A stretch of DNA of 64,000 bases from positions 2,164,307 to 2,228,306 of the forward strand of contig CM056724.1 in NCBI GenBank assembly GCA_029844215.1, given 5' to 3'. Positions 1 through 10,796 of this stretch are shown one piece after another (within the stretch, counting starts at the first letter, position 1; each line of letters opens with the position of its first letter). The stretch is from Przewalskia tangutica (lineage: Eukaryota; Streptophyta; Magnoliopsida; Solanales; Solanaceae). Below the pieces are notes generated by a model that was given only the letters and a program-made list of their open reading frames with translations, did no database searches and was not told where the DNA came from. Position numbers and translations under genes: made by a program.

Positions 1-365
1 CCGATAAGATCGCCACTTGTTGAATACATCCATGGAGAAGAATATGGAGTAGAATCAAATAAGGATGAAAATATAGATGGTGTTTTGGTAGTCGTAGTTA
101 TTATTGTTGTTGATGCTGCTGCTATTTCTGTTGATGTTGTTGTTGTTGCTGCTATTGCTGTTGATGTTGTTGTTGTTGCTGCTGTTGTTGTTGATGATGA
201 TTCCACTTTCGATGAAACAACCTTGTGAGAATTTCGTAGTATGTCTGTAGTAATATTTGCATTGCAACAATGAATGATTAAGCAAGTAATGACATACAAA
301 AATTGAGAAATTATTAATAAGATCAATCTTCCGTTGTTGAGAATCTTTCTCGTAGTGAACTCCAT
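1..365 (-). CDS. N-terminal part of a putative secreted Ser/Thr-rich protein, truncated by the window edge
   Basis: From an ATG at 365-363 the minus strand stays open without a stop to base 1, about 121 codons. The protein starts MEFTTRK and has a strongly hydrophobic stretch at about residues 14-34 (RLILLIISQFLYV...), which looks like a signal peptide or signal anchor. Next come a short region with LRNSHKVVSSK and then about 35 residues of almost only Ser, Thr, Ala and Ile, encoded by a trinucleotide microsatellite. The last visible part contains FSSLFDSTPYSSPW. I do not recognise the family. A Ser/Thr-rich tract after a signal peptide suggests a secreted or cell-wall, O-glycosylated protein (inference). 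A decayed copy of the first codons lies at 10468-10620 on the plus strand, and a similar small ORF lies at 4293-4424. The gene continues left of the window, or an intron follows. Confidence 0.5.
   Translation of the reverse strand, partial: MEFTTRKILNNGRLILLIISQFLYVITCLIIHCCNANITTDILRNSHKVVSSKVESSSTTTAATTTTSTAIAATTTTSTEIAAASTTIITTTTKTPSIFSSLFDSTPYSSPWMYSTSGDLI
96..197. repeat. Coding trinucleotide microsatellite (TGT/GCT/TGA type)
   Basis: Imperfect run of TGT, TGC and TGA triplets, all in phase with the minus-strand reading frame, where they encode Thr, Ala and Ser. A unit of about 48 bases (GCTATT..CTGTTGATGTTGTTGTTGTTGCT) is present twice, so both slippage and a short duplication have shaped it. 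Confidence 0.8.
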
Positions 366-2052
366 TTTTCAAAAGCCACGAAATCTGTAAAATACAAAAC
401 AAATTAACCACGTGTTAACCCTTGTTCTTTAAATAGATAGTCATAATTTGCAACTAATTAATGTTAGTGTGAATTTTTTGTCCTCTTAGCTAAGTGGATT
501 CTTTGTGTATGTCTGAACTTTAATGAACAAGGTGTAGCAAGTACTAGTGGAATAGTCGATAGTAGTTTTTTTCTTTATTTTTTTATATTCATAATTTGAA
601 ACTAAACACATGCAGACAAAAACTGTTTAGTGTGTAAAAGTTTTTTGTCATTTTGGTAGAAAATCATAAGATCTTAAAAAAAAGTTAGCTACGTGAATTT
701 GTCGATAACCTCAAACTAATCAATCGAATATTGATTAATACGTAATCGATCGAACACTACTTAAAAACGGCTCTTCTGCTCCGAAAAGGACTGTTCCAAA
801 TGTTTCTGAAAATTCTTTTTCTATCTGTTTAAATTTTAATAGAGGAGGTCGACGATAATGCTGAAATCGTCGAGGACTCGAGGTGCACTTCTTCTATATA
901 TCTACTATACTTCTTCATCCACAAGGTTGTGTAATTAATACTGACACATTATTCAAGTTATGTTACAGTTCCTTATAATGTACAATTTATTCTATATATT
1001 ACTACAATTACAGGAAAATACTTTTCTCAAAACACTTGAGTAGGTTTTTTTTGTTTCTCTAAATAAAATAAAATCTGAATATATTTTTGAACTTGCACAC
1101 TGAAGCAAATTATTCTTGACACTAATAAAAATTACTGTTTTTCTATTGAAATTTCCCACTGAAAAAATGTTTAGTGGCTATCTGCACACATATATTTTGA
1201 TTGAAACAATGAGAAAAGAAAAAATAATAGTGTTTTCACCCGAAAATATTAGAAAGTTTCTCAGTATTTCAATGAAAACTCATTTCCAACTATGCATTTT
1301 TCGCTGATTCGGTGGAGTGATGTGATAAAATTATGTTTTATAACATAAATTTCTTACTAATTATCGGTGGGAAAGACATATGTTTCTAGTAGTAGTTTGA
1401 AACACATGGATAATAGATTCTTCAATAATAAAAAGGCATAATTTAGAAGGGGGGAAAAGGCCACAAAAGTGCAACATTTCAGAACTAAAATAGTTGTGTG
1501 CATGAGGGATTTAAGAACAACTCTTGTAATAGATAAAACTGATGAATAAATAAATAAGCATGAGACTGAATTGAGAACAATAAATAAAATTAACAAATTG
1601 ACATAGAAATTAATTAGAGTTACCCTTTTCAAGTATATAAAACTATGAATTGAAGGAGAATGCTCTTGCAAATTGAAGGAATGTTTTATGCCTTTGTGAA
1701 TTCCTCTTTCAATAGCAAGAGAGTACTCACTCTTTTCTATACAAAAAAGTGTAAAACAACTCTTCTTAAATAAAGGTTTCATTACTTAGGTAGGTAACTA
1801 AACTACAAAAGAAGGTGATATAAGAACAATTTAGCAAATAAATGAGATTCCTGGGCTTTAAACACCTAACCAAATTGGTGCTTTGCTAGGGCCCAACCCA
1901 TAATTTGTTTTGCGATCGTAACATTTTTAGTCAGTCCGATTAAAGAAAAAGTTACCTACCTAGTTATAGCAGATTATAGTCGTCGTCGATCTATATTAGT
2001 TATATAACAAGTATATAATGAATGCACATTAACTATACATGCAATAAATCGT
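366..2052. other. Intergenic stretch without a recognised gene
   Basis: AT-rich sequence. The part up to about 450, upstream of the first gene, is repeated in inverted orientation at about 10386-10467, so the duplicated block includes 5' flank. A 141-codon minus ORF at 1357-1782 is rich in Leu, Ile and Phe, matches nothing I know and has no supporting context; I do not call it a gene. Confidence 0.4.
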
Positions 2053-2970
2053 AGGGAAAAGGATCATATTTGCCATCATACTTTCGGAAAATGATCATAT
2101 TTGTCCTCCGTTAAATTTTGGGATCAAATATGCCCTCAACGTTAGCATAATTGTCACATATGCCCTCTCTGGACGGAAATGCCACGTGGCCTCCATGTTG
2201 GATCCACGTATAGGGTGGGACCCACCTTCATCTTCAACAACTACCACTGTCGCCACTTCCACCTCCAACGCCGCCAACCCAACTTTGAGTAACACCTAGA
2301 CAAATCTTTACACTAATTGCTATGAAAAAAATCAGATTTTGAAGTAACAAAGGAGATTGTGACGGTAGGCAAGTAGTGGCATGGTGTTGTTAGATGTCAA
2401 TCTTGTCTTTTGGGAACATTTCAGCTTGCAATATGAGCAAATTTTACAACCAACGAATGTGGAGATTTAGTGGTTGTCGGCGAGCAGTCGAAAAAAATAG
2501 TAGCTGGAGTTTCGTATGAAATTGATGCCAAATGATAGATCCATCCGAGATCTATCTATTTATGTAGGTTTTGTGTGTTGTAGATGGGCATAACTTCACG
2601 ACTTTGAGAAGAAAAAAATTAGAGATTTTCGGATATTCTGAAATTCGTGGAGGCGGCGGTGGAGGTTTGAGGGTTTGCTGGTGGGTGGATGATGGCGACG
2701 GGTTGGTGACAGGTTTTTGGGCGTCAGGCGGTGTCGGTGTGAGGGTTTGCCAGTGGGTGGATGATAGCGACGGGTTGTGAGTGTCGGTGGCAGGGGTCAT
2801 TGGGCGTGACGTCCACGTCGATCCAACATGGCGTCCATGTGACATTTCCGTCCAAAGAGGACATATGTAACAACTTTGCTAACATTGAGGGTATATTTGA
2901 TCCCAAACCTTAACGAATAACAAATATGATATTTTTCGAAAGTATGATGACAAATATGATCCTTTTCCCT
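2053..2970. mobile_element. Non-autonomous DNA transposon with long terminal inverted repeats (MULE/foldback-like)
   Basis: The left end AGGGAAAAGGATCATATTTG is mirrored by CAAATATGATCCTTTTCCCT at the right end. The inverted similarity continues for about 160 bases on each side (about 2053-2210 and 2810-2970), with scattered mismatches. The interior has no transposase and is GC-richer than the surroundings. I could not find a convincing target-site duplication: the flanks AAATCGT and AATTGTATG differ, so the superfamily stays open. Long arms and lack of coding suggest a Mutator-like or foldback element that needs a transposase in trans. Confidence 0.7.
2671..2814. repeat. Tandem duplication of about 72 bp inside the TIR element
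   Basis: GGGTTTGC followed by the GTGGGTGGATGAT and GCGACGGGTTG blocks occurs at 2671 and again at 2743, with a few substitutions. It lies between the inverted arms. Confidence 0.6.
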
Positions 2971-4292
2971 AATTGTATGATAAAATAAGGGAGAAAATCA
3001 CTTTTGATCTTTTAATTATTGGTAAATTCTGATTTTGATCCTTGTGATATATGACTCCACACATTTGACCTTCAATAAATTAAAATATGTATGTTTATGT
3101 AGGTGTATTTAGTAACAATACAAGTTTGATTACATAGCAAAACAGTTAATAATTCTGAAAATATGTGGATATTCATAAGCAATGGAATCAATTCATAAGC
3201 AAAATCAAAAGCACATATTTCATGTAATTGAAGATTAAATATATTTAGTCAGACAAAATATATTTTATCAATAAGTGAGATTCTAAAAGTGCTATTGACC
3301 CAAAATTAAAAGTTTAAGATTATATTTGTTGTGAGCTTTATTGGGTTATTGTGTAGTACTAAATTAAAATTAAAATATATTTTCTCATCAGTAATAATAA
3401 ACTAGTAATTGTTTCTCCAACACGCTCCCACTAAATTTCTCTTTCGTAATAGATAAAATTATGTCGATTTGGGCTGCTAGCCCACTACAATTACAAAACA
3501 TTGGCATGCATGGGAAACCTGACCAAAATTGTAGAAACATAAACTAAATTAAAAGAATAAAGACCATACCAGTAAACCAAAAAGAAATAAAGTAATTCCT
3601 ATTCACAATATTAACATTTAATATGACAATATATTATTGATCTTTACATTGTAACCGAAATTAATGTAGCTTTAAGAGAGAAAATTTCGACAGTATAATA
3701 TAAGTTTTTGAGTTCAAATACCCGGTCTTTCGAGTCGTGTTGATGCAAAGAAAATTAAACAGGTATCGAACATCGAGTGAAAATTTTAAAACAAAAAAAA
3801 AACCAAACAAATATAATAACAAGCGCTTGATTGTAATGCCGTAAAGTTATGTGCCTTTATATATAATTGTCTCCTCTTTGGCTTCTAATTTTTTTTCCAA
3901 CTTACTATATAGTTATTTGGAATTAATTGAGCCTAGCCCGTTAGGTTTAGCAAAAATATTTCCAAACTATAGTCCTAACCAAATTGTCTTTTTTAATAAA
4001 AAAAAAACCTCTTTAGTCTTCTCTCCTTTGTTAACTTCCTTGTCTATCTATTATATACTCACCAATTAATTCGGATTCACATGAAGACGCGGATAAATTA
4101 TCATAATCTGAACTCAAAACTTCTAATTAATTATAAAAGGAATCTTATTTATCTCACCGATCACCACACCCTTGGTGGTAACACGAGTCTTTTCATTTAT
4201 TGTTTTGTTGCCAGCAAATATTTTAACTTTTGGGAAGAATTCTTTTATGTTTCAACAGATTTGAGGTGTTAGCTAAAATTGGAAGGAGGTGT
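2971..4292. other. Intergenic, AT-rich, no gene seen
   Basis: No conserved coding sequence, tRNA or element boundary that I can defend. Open frames at 3851-4272 lack homology and codon bias. Confidence 0.4.
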
Positions 4293-4424
4293 ATGGCTAA
4301 GGTTACATTTGGTGCCAAATTTTGCCTCTTCTTAAGTCTTAACTCAATTTTGATAGTTCACGTGGCATGTGATTTATGTGAAAACTTCCGAAACAGTTCG
4401 GAGCCAGTTGTTTCCAGTTTTTAG
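4293..4424 (+). CDS. Putative small secreted peptide or truncated relative of the gene at 1-365
   Basis: A 43-residue ORF starts MAKVTFGAK, followed by a hydrophobic core (FCLFLSLNSILIVHVA) that looks like a signal peptide, and ends CDLCENFRNSSEPVVSSF. Upstream in-frame codons extend to 4230, but the 4293 start gives the better signal peptide. The segment LIVHVACDLCENFRNSSEPVVSS resembles LIIHCCNANITTDILRNSHKVVSS of the gene at 1-365, so the two may belong to one family. Its last 14 codons and 3' flank recur at 12434-12560. Without transcript evidence it could be a pseudogene fragment. Confidence 0.35.
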   Translation: MAKVTFGAKFCLFLSLNSILIVHVACDLCENFRNSSEPVVSSF

Positions 4425-4679
4425 TTTCAACATTATTCAATCACTGCATTAAATTGTTTGGCTACATACTGGTTCACTAAATTACTTTATTATAAAATGT
4501 CTTTCTGAGTGATTTAAGTATCCTATAATTTGGGATTTATCCCCGTAACTGAAATACTGCATCCAACTGTGGGTGCGAGCAGGTTCTATTACCACTAGTA
4601 AGCTTTATAAGAAAATAAACATTCTTATAAAGAAACTGAAATACTACATTCACATATGCGCGCAAGCGGGTTCTATTAC

Positions 4680-5045
4680 TGTTAGAATTATAATTGGAAC
4701 ATCTCACTGTAGAAACTCTCCATGAACAATGAAGCTACAGTGAATGTTGCGGTTGAAGAAGACGAGAGGAGAGAAGGAAGGCAACAGTTTTGTGGGAATT
4801 TTCTTAATGAATTAATATTGTAACCACAATGTATATATAGTGCAAATCTTGCACTATATGCCCTTATTACACATATGGCCAACTAGCCAACTATAACCAA
4901 CATTTGCTATAAACGAAAAGTAACCAATCAGTGCTATAAACTAAACGAGACTAATGAATATGAATGTAAGTGTTGGATGTATATCATCTGTATACCATCT
5001 GTATATCATCTGTATAACTAGTGTATATCATCTATATCTTCAACA
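4680..5045 (-). repeat. 3' LTR of the copia element
   Basis: TG...CA bounded and matching 9715-10072. Near the inner end it contains three short CATCTGTATA-type repeats. Confidence 0.92.
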
Positions 5046-5060
5046 CGCCCCCTCAAGGTA
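5046..5060 (-). other. Polypurine tract of the copia element
   Basis: On the minus strand a purine-rich TTGAGGGGGCG directly precedes the 3' LTR, the expected plus-strand priming site. Confidence 0.75.
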
Positions 5061-5740
5061 GGGACTAAGAAGAGATTCTTGAGTCCTAGCTTGGACAATA
5101 GATAATCGTGTTGCCAACCGTCAAGCCCTTCGTAAGGATGCCGCAGGTCGCCATCACCAGATATAAAGGGGATCGACGCCTCACGCAACTTCTCCGAATA
5201 AAATGGCAATCAATATCGATGTGTTTTGTCCTTTCGTGGAATACGGATCGCGCAATCGCAATGAGGATTTGCTATCACTATGTATAGAACCGGAAGGTGG
5301 ACAGATATGGACAGAGCAAAGAGACCAAGAAGCCATATGACCTCAGAATCGCACTGCAAGGCTTCGATATTCACCTCGAGAGTCCGCGAGACACGATGTC
5401 TGCTTCTTCGACTTCCATGAAATGAGAAGACCCAGAAGACAAGATACCCGTGACGGATCTTCTCGTAGCGAGGCAGAAGCCCAATCAAGATCGCAGAGGT
5501 GGTAGATGGTCGCGACACCAACAGTATAAAGAGACCCAAACTCGAGCTTGTTTTAGATATCGAACTACCCACGCGCACTTGAAGATGGGAAGCCTTTGGG
5601 CATCAGAGAACCGACTCAAGCTTTGTACAAAGAAACGAGATGTCCGTCCGGTGTTTGTCAAGTATAGCAACTCGCCAACGAGTCTTTGATAACTTCACGG
5701 ATCCTCTAGCAGCCGATCCTTGGTTGCTGCGCACTGTGCC
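5061..5740 (-). pseudogene. Copia RNase H domain, frameshifted
   Basis: Pieces of a copia RNase H are spread over several minus-strand frames: LLYLTNTG and VVRYLKQA before the domain, SRSRHRVSRTLE where the family has an acidic catalytic Glu context, CDSEVIWLLGLF, and the C-terminal region with HIDIDCHFIR split across frames. At several positions conserved CCTGG- or CTG-containing codons appear as short CG-containing replacements. That fits base-calling errors at methylated sites as well as real decay. Confidence 0.75.
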
Positions 5741-6726
5741 TATACGCCGATCATATGCCACGTATAAGCTTGCCGTTGAGTTCCATGCGGACTTGGTGTT
5801 TCCCAAAGAGCAAGGCCAAGATCAGAGATTAATTCCATTGCGTACTTCCTTTGATGCATCACTATGCCACTGCTGTTCCTAGCAAACTCAAAACCAAGAA
5901 AATACCTCAGAATCCCCAAGTCTTTGATTTTGAAGGTCTGTTGCAGATTCAGCTTTGTTTCCTGAATGAGATTCTCATCATTCCCCGTAATGAGTAAATC
6001 ATCCACATAAATGAGCACCACTACTATACTAGAACCATTCCTCTTAGTGAGTAGGGAATGGTCAAGTTGGCTTTGAACAAATCCCGAGCCTTGCAAAGCA
6101 GTAGTCAATTTGATGTTCCACTGTCGAGAAGCTTGCTTCAGCCCATAAAGTGACTTAATCAACTTACATACCTTCCCTTGCTTGTCGGCAAAACCTGGAG
6201 GCATGTTCATGTATACCTCTTCTACAAGATCACCTTGTAGAAAGGCATTATAGACATCCATTTGGTATACATTCCACTGATTTGAAGCTGCTACTGACAC
6301 CACTGCCCTCACAGTAACCATCTTTGCCACCGGAGAGAAGGTTTCTTGATAATCAATTCCCTCCTTTTGATTGTAGCCTTTTGCCACTAGCCTTGCCTTA
6401 AACCTTTCGACTTCACCATTCGCTTTATACTTGATCTTGTAAACCCATTTACATCCAATGGCTTTCTTGTCTCTAGGAAGATCTATGACCTCCCAGGTAT
6501 TGTTGTTTGCCAGAGCTTGCATCTCAAGGTGCATGGCTTCTACCCATCTACTGTCTTTCACAGCCTCAGAATATGAAGATGGTTCTTGCTCAGCCTCAAT
6601 TTTTGCAATGTAACTCTGATAGCTTGCCTGTAATCCAGCATAACTTAAGTGACTGGCCATAGGATATAGGCATTTTTTGCTACTCTCTGTGTCCTCTCTG
6701 TTTGAAGTTTGAATGAAGTCCTTCAT
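5741..6726 (-). CDS. Copia reverse transcriptase domain (part of pol)
   Basis: A 328-codon minus ORF. Its N-terminal half has the copia linker WVEAMHLEMQALANNNTWEV and GCKWVYKIKYKANGEVERFKARLVAKGY. The palm has QMDVYNAFLQGDL (first catalytic Asp) and YVDDLLITGND (catalytic Asp pair), followed by KDLGILRYFLGFEFA. About the last 35 residues (after MELISDLGL) leave the family pattern, marking a frameshift into the RNase H region. It would copy element RNA into cDNA in virus-like particles. Confidence 0.93.
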
Positions 6727-7004
6727 CCAGGTAGGATGTTTTCTTGGTCTAGTAGATCTTCTCAGTGGTGGCTCAATTAGACCGATATCTTCATCCGTCT
6801 CTGCATTTATGGAGGAAATGGACTCTCCCGATGCCCCTTATATCTCCCAAAGTTTCCTGAGACTTGTCTACTTCACCAGATGTGGGAATGTGTTGGAATA
6901 TATCATCATCAGCTGATAACATTCCTTGCTGTGCTTGATCCATGGATAGTCCAGTAGCTCCTCCCAAAGACTCCTCACTGAAAGGAAAGATTTCTCATGT
7001 AATG

Positions 7005-7799
7005 TCACATCCTCGCTATAAACAGAGCATTAGTAGACAAGTTTAATAATTTGTAACCCTTCTGTCTGGATGAATATCCAAGCAAAGATCGCTTTAACGG
7101 CCTCAGGTCAAACTTATCAAGCTTAACTAGATTAGTAGCATAGCATAGACATCCAATAACTCTCAAGTGAGACAGAACAGGTGCCTTCCTGTGTAGTTTT
7201 TCATAAGGAGACATGTTGCCCAGTACTACAGAAGGTAATCTATTCAAAACATACACAGCTGCTTCTATGCAATCCCCCCAAAAACTGGATGGTAAGCAAC
7301 CCTGGAACTTGATGGCCCTAGCAAGTTCCAGTATATATCTATGTCTTCTTTCAACTGTGCCATTTTGCTGTGGGCTATAGGGGCAGGATGTCTGATGGAG
7401 TACTCCTAAGTTTGCAAACAAATCTCTACAGGAGCTATTGATAAACTCTGAACCATTGTCTGATCTAATGCATTTAACCTTGCCACCAAACTGAGTTTTG
7501 ATCATAATGAATAGTTCCTTAATCATAGCAGCCACATCTGACTTAATATGTAGAAGAAATACCCATGTCCATCGACTGAAATCATCAACCACAGTGAGAA
7601 AAAATTTCATACCATTGTAAGTAGCAATCTTATATGGTCCCCAAACATCAAGGTGTAGTAGATCAAATGGAGAAGTAGTTACATTTTGACTAGTAGGAAA
7701 AGGTAATCTAGTTTGTCTAGCCATGGGACATATATCACAGTGGTGAATTGTAAAATCAGAATTATGTTTGAATGTATTTATTTTCCTAAGAACACTCAT
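7005..7799 (-). CDS. Copia integrase domain (part of pol)
   Basis: A 264-codon minus ORF. It starts in the GAG-pre-integrase zinc-binding region (HHCDICPMARQTRLPFP). The catalytic core follows: FDLLHLDVWGP (first Asp), CIRSDNGSEF (second Asp) and PQQNGTVERRHRYI (Glu), i.e. the D,D-35-E triad. The C-terminal part has GCLCYA and SLLGYSSRQKGYKL, typical of copia integrases. The preceding WHKRLGHAP motif lies in another frame just upstream (7800-7855), so the link to protease is broken by a small indel. Confidence 0.93.
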   Translation of the reverse strand: MSVLRKINTFKHNSDFTIHHCDICPMARQTRLPFPTSQNVTTSPFDLLHLDVWGPYKIATYNGMKFFLTVVDDFSRWTWVFLLHIKSDVAAMIKELFIMIKTQFGGKVKCIRSDNGSEFINSSCRDLFANLGVLHQTSCPYSPQQNGTVERRHRYILELARAIKFQGCLPSSFWGDCIEAAVYVLNRLPSVVLGNMSPYEKLHRKAPVLSHLRVIGCLCYATNLVKLDKFDLRPLKRSLLGYSSRQKGYKLLNLSTNALFIARM

Positions 7800-7855
7800 T
7801 GGTGCATGTCCTAGCCTTTTATGCCATAGAGCGACCTTTCAAATCTCCTCACAGA

Positions 7856-8380
7856 TCAGATTTTGACACGTGTGGATCGAGTTGCTAACCATCTGTCCTG
7901 CTTCCTTGTAGAATCCAGCATATATAGACCATCAACTTCCCTACCAATCTCCTTCACCTTCCCAGTGAGGAGATCCTGCAGCACAAAGAAGTCAGGAAAG
8001 AACCTTGCACTACAGTTCAATTCCTTAGTCAATTTGGACACTGAAAGCAAATTAAATTGAAAACTAGGCACACACAGCACATGTTTTATGGATTCACCTC
8101 CTTTCAATCTACACTCTCCAGTCTGGGTGATTGGAACTACACCTCCATTAGGAAGCTGCACATGACCTGGATTATCTGACCAGTTAGGAGTCTCAATCAT
8201 ATGTCTATCTTTTACCATATGATTAGTGGCTCCAGAATCAACTATCCATGGGCTATTATTACCTTCATCATGGAGCACGCTTACCGCCATATATACTTTG
8301 GCAAAGATTGGCAAGTGCACTTTGATTTGGTTCATGGCAGACATCATCCTTTCCAATTTTTCTGGTGTGCAAGTCCTCAT
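7856..8380 (-). CDS. Copia gag-pol junction with aspartic protease
   Basis: A 174-codon minus ORF with WIVDSGATNHM, the catalytic D-S-G-A motif of copia proteases, then GECRLKGGESIKHVLCVPSFQFNLLSVSKL, the usual spacer before the integrase zinc finger. It ends in a shifted frame at about 7856. Confidence 0.9.
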   Translation of the reverse strand: MRTCTPEKLERMMSAMNQIKVHLPIFAKVYMAVSVLHDEGNNSPWIVDSGATNHMVKDRHMIETPNWSDNPGHVQLPNGGVVPITQTGECRLKGGESIKHVLCVPSFQFNLLSVSKLTKELNCSARFFPDFFVLQDLLTGKVKEIGREVDGLYMLDSTRKQDRWLATRSTRVKI

Positions 8381-8459
8381 GATCTGCTGAGTCGATCCTT
8401 TGTCTGCGAGAGTTGATGATCGCTTTATCCACTTGTATACTCACCACAATGTCCTCCAT

Positions 8460-9697
8460 ACTCCTCGCATAGATTTCGATCGAAGTATATCCTTCCTGAT
8501 GGTCCCATACGCATTAACTCTACCTTTTCCTTTATGATCGATGGATATCCCGTTAACTTGTAACATTTCTCAGATGTGGCCCCGCTTCTACAAGATTCAC
8601 AGTGAGTACAACAACTTATGACAACCTCTCTATCAGTGGCCTTTCATATGACAAGAATCACATAACGCAGTGGTCTCCTCGCTCTTATTAGCGCAAACCC
8701 GCTTGTCGCTGCTACATTATCCATGGAATTCCCAAACAGGCAACTGCTTTTGGCTCTCATCTTGTGCTATCATAGCATAAGCTTGGTTTACACTAGGTGT
8801 GGGTGACATCAATAACGTGACTCCTAGCTTGGTTGTATCCATCATTCAATCCCATAAGGAATTCTAATGACCTTTGATTCCCAAACGTGCTATATATTCC
8901 CTAGATTCGAGCACTCACACGTAGGAGTGGAATGATGAATCTATCTCGCCCCATAAATCCTTCATTCGAGAATAGTATTGAGAAACCGTGAAACTCCTTG
9001 GTTTAGCATCGATAAATCCTTCTTAAGTTGATATACCCGAGAGATTGATTTTATCAAATCTCTCCTAAGCGTCGCTCCAAACACCATCGCATTGGTCCTA
9101 TATAGGATTCCACTTAACAAACTTCTGTCTACATTTCGCATTATCCATGACATTACTAGGGCATTACATCTATCCCATTGTTTTGTGTGATTTGGTCCAT
9201 ATGTATCTCGTCTTATAGATCCATCGACGAATCCAATTTTGTTCTTCGTGAGCAATGTCAATTGCATAGCCCTACCCATAAGGTGTAGTTTTCCATTCCA
9301 GATTAGTTCAATCTCAACTCAGATGGCACCCATCAGACGGATGCACTCGAGAACAGAGGGTGATTGTGGTCGATAACCTCGTAATCGTAAATTGAACTTT
9401 CTCAAACACAAATGCATTTTAATCGTTGTGGTATTCTCCATTAGTATTACTCCAACTATAATCACAGCTTGAAGCAGTAAAAATTTTGTTGTCGATATGC
9501 AGCAGAATTTCGATCGCGACAACCAATACGCAAATCGAAATCAATTTGTTGATTATGAATCGTACCTTTGGCTGTAAAACGATTTACAGATGTAGAAATA
9601 ACCTCAATCGACAATCAATCACTCAATCAACAAACCTCGCAAGACGAATCTCTCCGTTTCTGTTTTGCTTCCACAGAATAGCGTCTGGATTCTCCTT
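8460..9697 (-). pseudogene. Copia gag, frameshifted
   Basis: The stretch at 8962-9279 (minus) reads WDRCNALVMSWIMRNVDRSL and YQLKKDLSMLNQG, the UBN2-type gag capsid signature. Around 8590-8680 lie CDSCHMKGH and CTHCESC..EKCYKLTGYP, a CCHC-type zinc knuckle and its spacer. Several frameshifts separate the blocks, so no intact capsid protein is visible. Confidence 0.75.
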
Positions 9698-9714
9698 GCA
9701 TGGCTTTGATACCA
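9698..9714 (-). other. Primer-binding site (initiator tRNA-Met type)
   Basis: On the minus strand TGGTATCAAAGCC directly follows the 5' LTR; it is complementary to the 3' end of plant initiator tRNA-Met. Confidence 0.85.
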
Positions 9715-10072
9715 TGTTAGAATTATAATTGGAACATCTCACTGTAGAAATTCTCCATGAACAATGAAGCTACAGTGAATGTTGCGGTTGAAGAAGACGA
9801 GAGGAGAGAAGGCACAGCTGTGGAATTTTCTTAATGAATTAATATTGTATCCACAATGTATATATAGTGCAAATCTTGCACTATATGTCCTTATTACACA
9901 TATGGCCAACTAGCCAACTATAACCAACATTTGCTATAAACGAAAAGTAACCAATCAGTGCTATAAACTAAACGAGACTAATGAATATGAATGTAAGTGT
10001 TGGATGTATATCATCTGTATACCATCTGTATATCATCTGTATAACTAGTGTATATCATCTATATCTTCAACA
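9715..10072 (-). repeat. 5' LTR of the copia element
   Basis: Pairs with 4680-5045. The main difference is near the outer end (GAAGGCACAGCTGTGG against GAAGGAAGGCAACAGTTTTGTGG), again around CAG/CTG. Confidence 0.92.
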
Positions 10073-10077
10073 ATTAC

Positions 10078-10467
10078 CATTAGTATGTTTTATAGGAAAA
10101 GAAATCTTTACATCGAACTCAACTAAATAAAGTTTTTTCCATCCGATATGTGCTAAATATAATGGACAATCTACCTAATAATCAACATTCTAGAAATAAC
10201 GAATTAGAATGAACCCATAACTAAAATACTACATCCGCCTCTGCATGCTCCGCTAGTACTAGTTGACTTGAGTGGAAAAAAAACCTTCTATATTTAGCTT
10301 AATTCAATAAAGTTTTTTCATAAACATTCTAGAAGCAAAAAATCATGTTGGTGACACATGAAGAGCGTGAACATTTATACCTGATTAGATATAAATTATG
10401 ACTATCTATTTAAAGAACAAGGATTAATATGTGGTTTTGTATTTTGCAGATTGATAGGTTTTGAAAC
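10078..10467. other. Flank of the copia insertion, no gene
   Basis: Sequence related to 4540-4674 (ACTGAAATACTACATC type) continues here, so the copia landed inside a short degenerate local repeat. The last 80 bases match the upstream flank of the gene at 1-365 in inverted orientation. Confidence 0.45.
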
Positions 10468-10620
10468 ATGGAGTTCACTATAACAAAGAAAAATTCTCAA
10501 CAATGGAAGATTGGTCATATCAACAATATCTCAATTTTTAAATGCCATCACTTGCTTAATCATTCATTATTTCAATGCAAATATTGCTACAAACTCCTCA
10601 CAAGGTTGTCCTCATGAGGT
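10468..10620 (+). pseudogene. Decayed copy of the first exon of the secreted-protein gene at 1-365
   Basis: The plus strand starts ATGGAGTTCACTA, as the minus strand does at 365. It stays similar over about 150 bases to ACAAGGTTGT, but small indels change the frame (MEFTITKKNSQQWKIG instead of MEFTTRKIL). Similarity stops where the Ser/Thr-rich tract should begin. The matching 5' flank shows that a genomic segment was copied, in inverted orientation. Confidence 0.6.
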
Positions 10621-10796
10621 GATGTACTACTTTTGGTGTGAATAGGGGTTGTTCTTTTTTGGATTGTTATATGCTATAAATTATAATCCCGATATATAGT
10701 TCATGTGCTAGTTAAATATTGGCCATTAAAATGACATGTGTATTATTTCATCAGATTTTTAATTTTTTTTCTTTTCACACTTTCATTTTTTTTCCC

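Larger units (their letters stand above)
4680..10072 (-). mobile_element. Ty1/copia LTR retrotransposon, nearly complete, minus strand
   Basis: Two near-identical LTRs (366 and 358 bp), both starting TGTTAGAATT and ending CTTCAACA, enclose 4.67 kb. The target-site duplication ATTAC lies at 4675-4679 and 10073-10077. On the minus strand the order is 5' LTR, primer-binding site, gag, protease, integrase, RT, RNase H, polypurine tract, 3' LTR. Integrase before RT defines copia. Gag and RNase H are disrupted by small indels; integrase, protease and RT each retain a long open frame. The high LTR identity, with a few substitutions and one short divergent patch, means a recent insertion. Confidence 0.95.

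Noticed and set aside
1357..1782. 141-codon minus ORF upstream of the TIR element
   Set aside because: Leu/Phe-rich composition is what AT-rich non-coding DNA gives; no motif, splice sites or neighbours support it.
2552..2906. Pro/Thr/Ser-rich ORFs inside the TIR element
   Set aside because: They overlap on both strands and follow the GC-rich tandem duplication; non-autonomous elements carry no such gene.
7856..8460. Plus-strand ORFs opposite the copia protease
   Set aside because: They mirror the conserved minus-strand coding sequence.
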